From assembly GCF_001278845.1 (NCBI RefSeq), contig NZ_CP012590.1:3038001-3102000 (forward strand): 64,000 nucleotides of DNA, read 5' to 3'. The notes below the pieces were generated by a model. That model was not told where the DNA came from. It did not search any database and worked only from the letters and a program-made list of their open reading frames with translations. The translations under genes and the position numbers were made by a program. The stretch's first letter is position 1; each line of letters opens with the position of its first letter. Positions 9,662 to 17,106 of the stretch are shown in pieces. The stretch is from Actinomyces sp. oral taxon 414 (lineage in GTDB: Bacteria; Actinomycetota; Actinomycetes; Actinomycetales; Actinomycetaceae).

Positions 9662-9781
9662 TGTCCAAATCTGCCACAAAGGCCCCGATCGCGCCGGAAC
9701 GCCGGAAGAGAAACGTTGATATTCCGGGCTTTTCTTCGCGGCCGATCCCGGCCCGGGGCGCCTTTGTGGCAGATTTGGACA
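9662..9781 (+). repeat. 120-bp MITE-like element, copy A
   Basis: Perfect 21-bp terminal inverted repeats: TGTCCAAATCTGCCACAAAG(G) at 9662-9682 and its complement at 9761-9781. The 78-bp interior includes CGTTGATATTCC. A second copy of the same length lies inverted at 13593-13712. It has no coding capacity. Confidence 0.85.
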
Positions 9782-9876
9782 CGCCCCGCCCCGGACCGCC
9801 CCAGGAGCCCCACCCGCCACACCACGGCGGCGCCCCGGGTCCCGCGCAACCGGTCCGAACCCCGCACAATGTCCCC

Positions 9877-11271
9877 ATGCGCGCCGGATCCCGCCCCCAG
9901 CCGCCGTCGGCCGCCTTCTGCCCGCTGCACCGATCCGGCTCCTGCCGCTCCTGCCCGCACCAGGACCTGCCGCTCGCCGACCAACTCGCCCGCAAACACG
10001 CGCGCGTCGCCTCCGTCCTCGCCCGCGCCCGGGTGCCCGATGGCGTCTGGCTCGACCCCGTCGCGAGCGCGCCCAGCCGCTTCCGCAACAAGGCGAAGAT
10101 GGTGGTCTGCGGGACGGCGTCGGCCCCCGTGCTGGGCATCCTGGGCCCCGACGGGCGCGGTGTGGACCTGCGCCGCTGCCCACTGCACCTGCGCGAGATC
10201 GAGCGGGCTCTGCCCGTGCTCGCCCGGGCCGTCGCGCGCCTGCGGATCCGGCCCTACGACGTCGCGGCGCGGCGCGGCGAGCTCAAGCACGTCCTGGTCA
10301 CCGCCTCCCCCGACGGCGACCTCATGGTGCGCTGGGTGCTGCGGTCGGACCGGCACGAGGCGGCTCTGCGCGCCGAGCTGCCGCGGCTGCGCGAGGAGCT
10401 GGGGACCCTCGCCGTCATGAGCGTCAATCTGCAGCCGGTCCACCAGGCGATCATTGAGGGCGAGGAGGAGCGGCTCCTCACCGACGACTCCCCCGACGGC
10501 GACCGCCTGCTCATGCGCCTGCGGCTCGGGGACGACGGCATGCGGAGGGCCGACGCCGGGCGGGCCGGACGCCCCGGGCACACCGGGCGCCCCGGGCGGG
10601 GCGGGCCCGGTGCAACGGGAGCCGGACGCCCCGGGCCGAACGGACGCAGCCGGGAGCTGCCCCTCCTGCTGCCCACGCGCTCCTTCTTCCAGACCAACAC
10701 GGCCGTGGCCGAGGCGCTCTACACGACGGCGGCGGCGTGGGCCGCGGATCTCGACGAGGGGGCCGAGGTGTGGGACCTGTTCTGCGGCGTCGGCGGCTTC
10801 GCCCTGGCGCTGGCGGGCGCGGACGAGGGTGCGGACGGCGGGCGGCGCGTCCTCGGCGTCGAGGTCTCCGCGCCGGCCATCGCGGGGGCGCGGCGGGCCG
10901 CCGCGCTCATGGGCCTGTCCGCCGGGCGGGTCCGCTTCGAGGCGGGCGATGCCCGCGTCCTGGACCCGGGACGCGGCGCCGCGCCGGACCTGCTCGTGGT
11001 CAATCCGCCGCGGCGCGGGATCGGGGCGGGGCTGGCCGGGCGGATCGAGGCCTCCGGGGTGCGGCGCGTGCTGTACTCCTCCTGCAACCCGCAGAGCCTG
11101 GCGCGGGATCTGGGGGCGATGCCGTCCCTGAGCGTGCGGCGGGCCAGGCTCTTCGACATGTTTCCGCACACTGATCACGCCGAGGTGCTCGTCGAGCTCG
11201 TGCGTCGCCCCTCCCGCCCCTCTGCCCCTCCCCGCGGGAGCGCTCGGAGCGGACGCCGGGGCCAGCCGTGA
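9877..11271 (+). CDS. rlmC: RNA m5U methyltransferase, RlmC/RumA-like
   Basis: 464 residues. Iron-sulfur-type cysteines FCPLHRSGSCRSC near the N-terminus and a fourth in LRRCPLHLREIE match RlmC/RlmD, without an N-terminal TRAM domain. Methyltransferase motifs: SFFQTNTAVAEALY, DLFCGVGGFAL (SAM loop), LLVVNPPRRG and the catalytic cysteine in SSCNPQSLARDLG. The rRNA target (U747-type) is inferred. A Gly/Arg/Pro-rich insert of about 35 residues precedes the catalytic domain. CACAAT stands six bases before ATG 9877, which favours this start over longer upstream frames running through repeat DNA. Confidence 0.85.
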   Translation: MRAGSRPQPPSAAFCPLHRSGSCRSCPHQDLPLADQLARKHARVASVLARARVPDGVWLDPVASAPSRFRNKAKMVVCGTASAPVLGILGPDGRGVDLRRCPLHLREIERALPVLARAVARLRIRPYDVAARRGELKHVLVTASPDGDLMVRWVLRSDRHEAALRAELPRLREELGTLAVMSVNLQPVHQAIIEGEEERLLTDDSPDGDRLLMRLRLGDDGMRRADAGRAGRPGHTGRPGRGGPGATGAGRPGPNGRSRELPLLLPTRSFFQTNTAVAEALYTTAAAWAADLDEGAEVWDLFCGVGGFALALAGADEGADGGRRVLGVEVSAPAIAGARRAAALMGLSAGRVRFEAGDARVLDPGRGAAPDLLVVNPPRRGIGAGLAGRIEASGVRRVLYSSCNPQSLARDLGAMPSLSVRRARLFDMFPHTDHAEVLVELVRRPSRPSAPPRGSARSGRRGQP

Positions 11272-11316
11272 TCGCCACCGGGGCCAGCCCTCACCGCCGC
11301 CGGGGCCGCTCCGAGC
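11242..11316. terminator. Possible long-loop hairpin between convergent genes
   Basis: GCTCGGAGCGG (11242-11252) pairs with CCGCTCCGAGC (11306-11316). The left arm lies in the last codons of the methyltransferase gene. Two CCGGGGCCAGCC direct repeats lie in the loop. The long loop makes a terminator role uncertain. Confidence 0.35.
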
Positions 11317-11402
11317 GGGCGCCGCGGGCGCCGCGGGCGGCGCCGTCGCGGGCGTTCGGACCCCGCCGCTCCCGGCGCTCGCCCGGCGCGATCGCGGGCC
11401 GC

Positions 11403-12938
11403 TCAGGTGAGTTCGGCCAGGGCGGCGCGCACCCGCTCGAGATGGGCGCCGAGATCGGCCGAGACGTCGGGGACGCCCAGGTCGCGCACGGCACCGGCCG
11501 TATCCGCCAGATCGCGGGCCTCGGGGAAGCCGTCGCCGGCAAGAGCCCGGGCGGCGCGCACCGCGGCCGCCGCGCCCGCCCCGGCGGTCCCGTCCGCATC
11601 GCTCGTCTCGGCCGCCCCGCCCGCAGACGCCGGGGCGTCCGCCTTGTCCGCGCCCGCCCCGAGCAGGTCGAGCAGGTCGAGCAGCGGGGCGCGCGTGGCC
11701 GCGAGCGCCGCGGCCACGTCGTCGAGCCCGACGCCCACGAGTTCGGAGCGCGCCTCGAACAGCTCCGTCCGCTCCGACAGAGAGCTCGCCCCCTCGTCGA
11801 GCGCCGCGGCCAGCTCCTTGAGGGATCCGACGGCGTCGTTGGCCTCCAGCTCGTCCTCGCCCTCCAGGATCTGCAGGGCGAAGAAGCCGGCCGCCAGGTT
11901 GAGCAGGCGCAGCAGGGCGATGGCGAAGCGCAGGGAGTCGGCGTCGGAGCGCAGTTCGCCGATCTGCCCGGCCAGCGGCCGCAGCTCCTCGACGCACTCC
12001 AGGACGAGGGCGTCGACCCGCTCGTAGCGCTCGCGCGCCTCCTCCGCCTCGTCGGCTCGCCCGGCCCGGCCTCCTGCTCCGCCGCTTCGTGCCGTCTCGT
12101 CCCCCGCTCCGGCGCGGGCGGCGCCCCCGAGCGCGTCCCGCAGGCACGCGCGCAGTCGGCCCAGGCGCGCCGAGAGCTCGTCGATCTCAGTGGCGCGGCG
12201 CCCGAGCAGCGCTACGATCCGGGCGCACTCGTCGAGCAGCGCGACCTGCCCCGAAGTCAGCGACTCGATGCGATTCATCTGGTCCAGAATGACGCCGACG
12301 GGCCCCTCGGCGTCGGGCCGCTCCGGGATGTCGACGCCAGCGGCCACGAGGGCGGCGACCTCGGCGGGGAGGGCCTGGCGGGTGAAGTCGACGGCGTCGC
12401 GGAAGCCCAGCGCGTCGAGCTCGGCCAGCAGCGCCGAATGCCCGGCCGCGGCGGCCTCGCGCCGGGTCGATCCGGCGGCCGCCGAGGTCTGCTCGACGGC
12501 GCGCACGCGCCCGTAGGCGGCCTCGATCTCGTCGCGCCGTCGCGTGAGCATGGGCAGGGTGCGCACGGAGAGGTAGCCGTCGCCGGAGGGGACGATCGTG
12601 GCGAAGACGCGGTAGAAGCCGCCGTCGGCGGAGCGGTTGGTGATGTAGGCGCTGGCCGCGCGGCCCTGCTCGAGGTCCTCCCAGATGGAGCGGAAGAGGC
12701 CGGCGGGCATGGTCTCGTGGCGCACGGCGCTGTGGGCGCGCCCCACGAGGGCGCCGCGCGGGTAGCCGGACAGGCGCATGAAGATGGCGTTGGCCCGGCG
12801 GATGCGCCCCCGGGCGTCCGTGGTGGAGAAGAACAGTTCGTCGGCGGCGTAGGTGCGCTCGGCTCCCGGCGCGGCGGCGCCGCGGCCGACGGCGTCGGCG
12901 GGTTCGGTGGACTCGGTGGACTCGGTGGACTCGGTCAT
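11403..12938 (-). CDS. Aer-like PAS-domain protein with a helical C-terminal region
   Basis: 511 residues. A PAS domain (about residues 30-130) contains FFSTTDARGRIRRANAIF, MRLSGYPRGALVGRAHS, AVRHETMPAGLFRSIWEDL and NRSADGGFYRVFATIVPS, the arrangement of the Aer redox/oxygen sensor PAS. The rest is long helical, Ala/Glu/Leu-rich sequence, probably coiled coil. No transmembrane segment and no typical chemoreceptor hairpin tip is visible, so it may signal to an unknown partner. The start at 12938 has GAGGAAGG upstream. A run of ACTCGGTGG repeats encodes TESTESTES at the N-terminus. Confidence 0.7.
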   Translation of the reverse strand: MTESTESTESTEPADAVGRGAAAPGAERTYAADELFFSTTDARGRIRRANAIFMRLSGYPRGALVGRAHSAVRHETMPAGLFRSIWEDLEQGRAASAYITNRSADGGFYRVFATIVPSGDGYLSVRTLPMLTRRRDEIEAAYGRVRAVEQTSAAAGSTRREAAAAGHSALLAELDALGFRDAVDFTRQALPAEVAALVAAGVDIPERPDAEGPVGVILDQMNRIESLTSGQVALLDECARIVALLGRRATEIDELSARLGRLRACLRDALGGAARAGAGDETARSGGAGGRAGRADEAEEARERYERVDALVLECVEELRPLAGQIGELRSDADSLRFAIALLRLLNLAAGFFALQILEGEDELEANDAVGSLKELAAALDEGASSLSERTELFEARSELVGVGLDDVAAALAATRAPLLDLLDLLGAGADKADAPASAGGAAETSDADGTAGAGAAAAVRAARALAGDGFPEARDLADTAGAVRDLGVPDVSADLGAHLERVRAALAELT

Positions 12939-13074
12939 GGACGGCCTTCCTCGGCGACGGGACAACTGCGGTCTCGGACGGGCCCGGGGTCGAATCCCCG
13001 ACGGACCCGGACAGGACCTGTGCGAGAGGCTACCCGCGACCACGACCCCCTACGCGCGGGCGCCCGGGGCCGTC

Positions 13075-13287
13075 TTGCACATTCGAATTGAACCCGGCTT
13101 TCGTGAAACCGCGGAATCATGCGGAAACGCAGCGAGTGTTCAACGGCGTTGAAATACTCCCATGTGCACAGGGGTCCTCTATGCGCGTGGGAGCCTGTTG
13201 ACTGGAAACCGATTTTCTAGAAGAAACCTTGGAATCGTGCGGAAAAGTCAGCCTCGGCCCGCGGGACGCAGACATTTGAATGTGCAA
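13075..13287. repeat. 213-bp element with 14-bp terminal inverted repeats
   Basis: TTGCACATTCGAAT (13075-13088) is inverted at 13274-13287 with one mismatch. Inside is TGAAACCGCGGAATCATGCG, whose complement forms the centre of another palindromic element at 49564-49685. No gene is visible. It opens the 1.2-kb gene-free repeat nest upstream of IS copy 2. Confidence 0.65.
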
Positions 13288-13375
13288 CCCGCCCCTCCGT
13301 ACGGCACACCCCCGGAATCGACCCGGGAAGGACCTGCAATCCGCCCCCGCCCGACGGCGCGCCCCCGCCAAACCC

Positions 13376-13448
13376 CGCGAGCGCGTAGGTTTCCAGTCGA
13401 ACGCGCACCTCCCGCCTGCGCGTTCGACTGGAAACCTACGCGCTCGCG
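13376..13448. repeat. Perfect 32-bp inverted repeat with 9-base loop
   Basis: Left arm 13376-13407, loop 13408-13416, right arm 13417-13448. The arm reads CGCGAGCGCGTAGGTTTCCA then GTCGAACGCGCA. This is far longer than an ordinary terminator and no gene ends next to it. The fragment GACTGGAAACC recurs at about 13200. Confidence 0.9.
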
Positions 13449-13592
13449 GAATACGACGGGGACGGCGACGACTCCGGGAAGGTTATTCAGCGGGCGTCTT
13501 GGTGCATTTCTGGGAAGCGATATTATGAAGGTTATTCTGGGATCGTCCGAGTGGTGCTGTTGGGACTCCTGGGACGACCCGGAGCGGGGGTG

Positions 13593-13712
13593 TGTCCACA
13601 TCTGCCACAAAGGCGCTCCGGGCCGGGATCAGTCGTGAATGAAACCGCGGAATATCAACGATTCTTCTCGCGCGTTCCGGCTCGATCCGGGCCTTTGTGG
13701 CAGATTTGGACA
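13593..13712 (-). repeat. 120-bp MITE-like element, copy B
   Basis: Terminal repeats at 13593-13613 and 13692-13712 (one mismatch between arms). The interior aligns with the reverse complement of copy A (9662-9781), including the shared GTTGATATTCC. The equal length and opposite orientation support true element boundaries. Confidence 0.85.
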
Positions 13713-13750
13713 ACCGGCGACGCCGCGGGCCCGCGCGCAGGCGCCCCAAT

Positions 13751-13866
13751 CCGCGAGATCGCCACTTAACCCACGAGAACATACCTCTAGCAGACGATCT
13801 CGCGGGTTACCCGGCGATCTCGGCGGTTAAGTGGCGATCTCGCGGGTTACCCGGCGATCTCGCGAA
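13751..13866. repeat. 20-bp-period GATCTCGCGG array, locus 2
   Basis: Units GATCTCGCGGGTTACCCGGC start at 13796, 13816 (variant), 13836 and 13856, again with a 20-bp period. Inverted units lie on the left. The centre TACCTCTAGCAGAC is the exact reverse complement of the centre at locus 1 (3297-3410). Both loci are preceded by GGCGCCCCAA. Confidence 0.8.
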
Positions 13867-14063
13867 CCGCCACGCCGATCCCCGGGCGCCCCGCACCACC
13901 GCCCACTGAATAACCTTCCGGGACCGGTCCGGGCGGGGAAATGAGCCCTTCTCATCGGGAGCGATGGTCCGCGGGTCCGGATCGGCGCGGCGTGGGGGAC
14001 GGGCGGGCACGGGGCGGTGCGGGTGGGACTCCTGGAGCGGCCGCGAGCCGGCCGGCGGCCGGG

Positions 14064-14140
14064 GCACTCAGACGACCGGATGCATCGAATCGAATGTCGT
14101 TTCCGCCGGTTTCGCGTGTCGTTTCCGCCGGTTTTGTGTT
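14064..14140 (-). repeat. CCGGCGGAAA-type repeat with TTCGATTCGATGCATC tail
   Basis: Inverted version of the 9520-9592 repeat: CTCAGACGACCGGATGCATC, then GAATCGAATGTCG and two TTTCCGCCGG units. From 14095 on it belongs to the right arm of the long inverted repeat. Confidence 0.8.
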
Positions 14141-14164
14141 GTCTCATGACTTCTGGCAGAGGTT

Positions 14165-15420
14165 TGTCTCATGACTTCTGGCAGTGGTCGGTGAGGTTGG
14201 TGTAGGGGGTGGGGGGCGGCCAGGTGATGGTGGTGAGGTGGCGTTTGGTGGTCGCGTGGGTCAGGGTGAGTCGGCCGGGGGCGTGGGTCAGTCGGATGGG
14301 TTCGCCGGCCCACTGGATGCCGAGGTAGAGGGTGTGACCCTGGTAGGACAGTACGCCGCGCGAGCGGACCGTGCGAGTGGTGTGCTCGGGGGCGGCGAGC
14401 AGATCGTCGGGGTCGATGGGGGCGGTGGGTTCGGGCGCCCGGCTCATCCTCGCCCAGGCCGCGGCCGGGGTGCATACGGGGCTGAACGCCTGGTGGGGGC
14501 GGTGATTGTTGTAGACGTCGCGAAAGCTCGTTCAGGACGATCTGAAGGTCGGTGAGGGTGGTGGCGGGGTGCGCCGCGAGCCATTTGCGGGCGGGGTGGT
14601 GGGAGCGTTCGGTCTTGCCCTGGGTCTGGGGGTGTCCGGGGAGATCCGGAGATGGGCGCCACTCCCAAAGACGCCAGGTAGAGCTCGGTGCTGGAGGGCA
14701 GGCCCCGGCGGTGGGTGTCGGGGGCCGCCCCGTTGTCGGTCAAGACCGCTACGGGCCGCCCGTGAGCGGCGATGGCCCGGGCCAGGACGTCAATGGCGTC
14801 GGCGGGGTTGGCCGCCCGCGTCCGGGCGGTCAGGGCGATGCACAACCGGGAGGCGTCGTCGATGATCTGGTAGACGGTGGCCCTGTCCCCGCCGGTCAGG
14901 GCCACTTCGAAGGCGTCGGGCTGCCACAGTTCGCAGGTCCGGGATCGGGCGAAGCGGGTTGTGGGACGAGCGGGGACGCTTGGCCCGTTGGACGCGGGAG
15001 GGGCCGTTGCGGGCCAGGATCCGGTTGATGGTGGCGACGCTGGGCAGGGGGTCCATCCCCTGCTGCTGGAGGTGGAAGCGGATGGTGATGCCGCCCGCAT
15101 CCAGGCCCCGGCCGGTCAGTTCGGCGTGCCCGGCCGCCACGGCCGCCTCCACGTCGGGCCCGTAGCGGCGGCGGGGGCGCCGGGGCGCGCGTGAGGCCGG
15201 GTGGAGCCAGGACGTCCCCGATCCCGACCACCGGGAGCGGATGCGGTAGAAACTGCGCAGCGAGACGCCCATGCGCCGGCAGAACGCCCGTGTACTCCCG
15301 GGGCCCGAGGGGACGAACTCCACGATCTTCAACCGCTTGGAAAGACTGATCTCACGCGCCATACCCCAGGATCGCCCGAGACGTATCACAACATCTGGCA
15401 CTGCCAGAAGTCATGAGACA
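14165..15420 (-). mobile_element. IS481-like insertion sequence, copy 2 (1,256 bp)
   Basis: Same 22-bp terminal inverted repeats as copy 1 (14165-14186 and 15399-15420), same length, opposite orientation. Its right end lies 136 bases upstream of the first serpin gene. Confidence 0.85.
14169..15362 (-). pseudogene. IS481-like transposase, broken (copy 2)
   Basis: Translations of all segments are identical to copy 1, including the positions of every frameshift. A gene that must be read in several frames cannot make an intact transposase by ordinary translation. The two copies therefore share one broken ancestor or exchange sequence by recombination. Confidence 0.8.
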
Positions 15421-15426
15421 TGACAT

Positions 15427-15485
15427 TTTCCGCCGGTCTCGCGTGCCGTTTCCGCCGGTCTCGCGAGTCGTTTCCGCCGGTTTCG
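15427..15485 (-). repeat. CCGGCGGAAA-type repeat, three units inverted
   Basis: TTTCCGCCGGTCTCGCGTGC-type units, the last reaching 72 bases before the serpin start. Confidence 0.75.
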
Positions 15486-15556
15486 GTGAAAGCGGGGGGA
15501 GGGGGCGCGGCGAGTTCCCCTTCACATCCCTCTCCGCCTGCGGGCATGATGGATTC

Positions 15557-16936
15557 ATGAGCGCACCCTTGAACCGCCGCAGCATCCTCGGCTCCGTTCC
15601 CGTCCTGGCGGGCCTGGCCGCCCTGGCCGCCTGTTCGAGGGGCTCCGGCTCCTCGGCCGGTCCCTCGGCCGATCCCTCGCCGGCCCCCTCCGCCGACGTC
15701 GAGGTGCTGAGCACCGACGCCCAGGTCCGCTCGGTCTCCCTCGCCGACGCCCCGGCCCTGGGCGCCGCCGTCACCGCCTGCGACGTCCTGGGCGCCCGGA
15801 TGATGGGCGCCCTCATGGCCGAGGGCGGCAACGCGCTCATCTGCCCGGTCGGCGTCGAGCTCTCCCTGGGCCTGCTCTACGCCGGGGCCGCATCGGTCGG
15901 GACGGGCGTCAACGCCCTCCTGGGCGTCGACCAGGCCGCGGCCGACGACGCGCAGGCCGCCAGGGACTCGACGTGGCGGGCGATCCAGTCCTCCCTGCAG
16001 CGCTTCGACGTCGCCGACCCGGCGGGCCTCGCGGGCTTCGATCCCAAGCAGATCCCCGACAAGCCCCTTCTGCACGTGGCCAACCGCATCCTCGTCGTCG
16101 GCGAGGACACCCAAGTCGAGCAGAGCTACCTCGACGCGGCGCGCCAGTGGTACGCGGCCAACGCCGAACGCGCCTCCGCCCAGGAGGCGCAGGCGGCCCT
16201 GGACCAGTGGGCGGCGCTGCACACCGGCGGCCTCATCAAGGAGTCCGGCATCAATGTGGACGAGAGCACCAGGCTGGTCCTGCAGAACGCGGTGCTGCTG
16301 GCCGTCCGCTGGACCACGGAGTTCGACGCCCGGGACACCGCCCAGGGATCGGTCTTCCACCGGGCGGACGGCTCGGCATCCACCGCCGACCTCATGACGC
16401 GCACGGGGTCGTTCACGCTGGTCGCCGGGGAGGGCTGGCAGGCCCTGCGCCTGCCCTACGCCGAGCAGGACAGCAAGCTGGCGATGGACCTCGTCCTGCC
16501 CGACGCCGTCGTCTCCCCCGCGGACCTGCCCGCCGAGACGTGGGGGCGGGCCAGCGCAGAGCTCACCGCGGCAGGGGCCGGCAAGGCGCCCGAGGAGGTC
16601 GAGCTCCAACTGCCCAGGCTGGACCTGGGGTCGGGCGCCATCGACCTGCTCCCCCTGTTGAAGGCCATGGGCGTCGAGCTCGACCAGCTCGGACACATCA
16701 GCTCGACCATGCCCCTGAAGGTCGACGAGGCCGTCCAGCAGGTTCGGCTCATCGTCGGGGAGACCGGCACGGTCGCCGCTGCCCTGACCGAGGTGGAGGC
16801 GGTCGAGCTCGCGGCCCCGGTCCCGGACGAGACGAAGAGGTTCGTCTGCGACCACCCCTTCGTGCTGCGCATCGTGGACCTGGCCAGCGGGGTGGCGATC
16901 TTCGAGGCGGCGGTACTCGACCCGGCCGCGGGCTGA
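15557..16936 (+). CDS. Serpin family protein, exported lipoprotein form
   Basis: 459 residues. The N-terminus NRRSILGSVPVLAGLAALAA followed by Cys looks like a lipoprotein (possibly Tat) signal. A Ser/Pro-rich linker and a full serpin fold follow. The reactive-loop hinge reads ETGTVAAALTE, with the Gly, Thr and Ala run of inhibitory serpins. The serpin signature FVCDHPFVLRI is intact. By alignment with alpha-1-antitrypsin, P1 would be near the Glu-Leu of AVELAAP. CATGAT lies six bases before ATG 15557. It probably protects the cell surface from proteases. Confidence 0.88.
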   Translation: MSAPLNRRSILGSVPVLAGLAALAACSRGSGSSAGPSADPSPAPSADVEVLSTDAQVRSVSLADAPALGAAVTACDVLGARMMGALMAEGGNALICPVGVELSLGLLYAGAASVGTGVNALLGVDQAAADDAQAARDSTWRAIQSSLQRFDVADPAGLAGFDPKQIPDKPLLHVANRILVVGEDTQVEQSYLDAARQWYAANAERASAQEAQAALDQWAALHTGGLIKESGINVDESTRLVLQNAVLLAVRWTTEFDARDTAQGSVFHRADGSASTADLMTRTGSFTLVAGEGWQALRLPYAEQDSKLAMDLVLPDAVVSPADLPAETWGRASAELTAAGAGKAPEEVELQLPRLDLGSGAIDLLPLLKAMGVELDQLGHISSTMPLKVDEAVQQVRLIVGETGTVAAALTEVEAVELAAPVPDETKRFVCDHPFVLRIVDLASGVAIFEAAVLDPAAG

Positions 16937-17106
16937 CGCCGCCCCGCACGCCCCGCCGGCCCGGGCCCGCCCGAAGATCCGCCGGCGGAGCAGTCGCCGC
17001 CCCGCACGCCCGGACCCAGCCCCGGGCCCGCACGCCCCGCCGGGGCGGGCCCGCCCCGGGCCCTTCCGCCCCGGACCCGGCCGCGGGCGTCCGGCATCCT
17101 TGAGTC

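Larger units (their letters stand above)
13473..13923. repeat. 451-bp composite element with 24-bp terminal inverted repeats
   Basis: TCCGGGAAGGTTATTCAGCG (start of the 24-bp arm, 13473-13496) is inverted at 13900-13923 with one mismatch. About 45 bp at its left end match the right end of the IS5-like element at 61797-62670, so it may be a non-autonomous derivative. It contains MITE copy B and the second GATCTCGCGG array. Confidence 0.65.
14095..15462. repeat. Right arm of the 1,368-bp inverted repeat
   Basis: Reverse complement of 1835-3202. The 10,892-bp segment 3203-14094 lies between the arms. Identity stops abruptly at 14095 and 15462. Confidence 0.9.

Noticed and set aside
8884..12147. 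A 1,087-codon open frame on the minus strand
   Set aside because: It runs through intergenic repeats, across the RlmC-like gene and into the PAS gene in another frame; the translation is Arg/Gly/Pro/Ala-rich throughout and has no domains.
12965..13020. tRNA-like T-arm (GGGGTCGAATCCCC)
   Set aside because: No matching acceptor, D-arm or anticodon arm could be placed around it, and it lies in the leader of the PAS gene.
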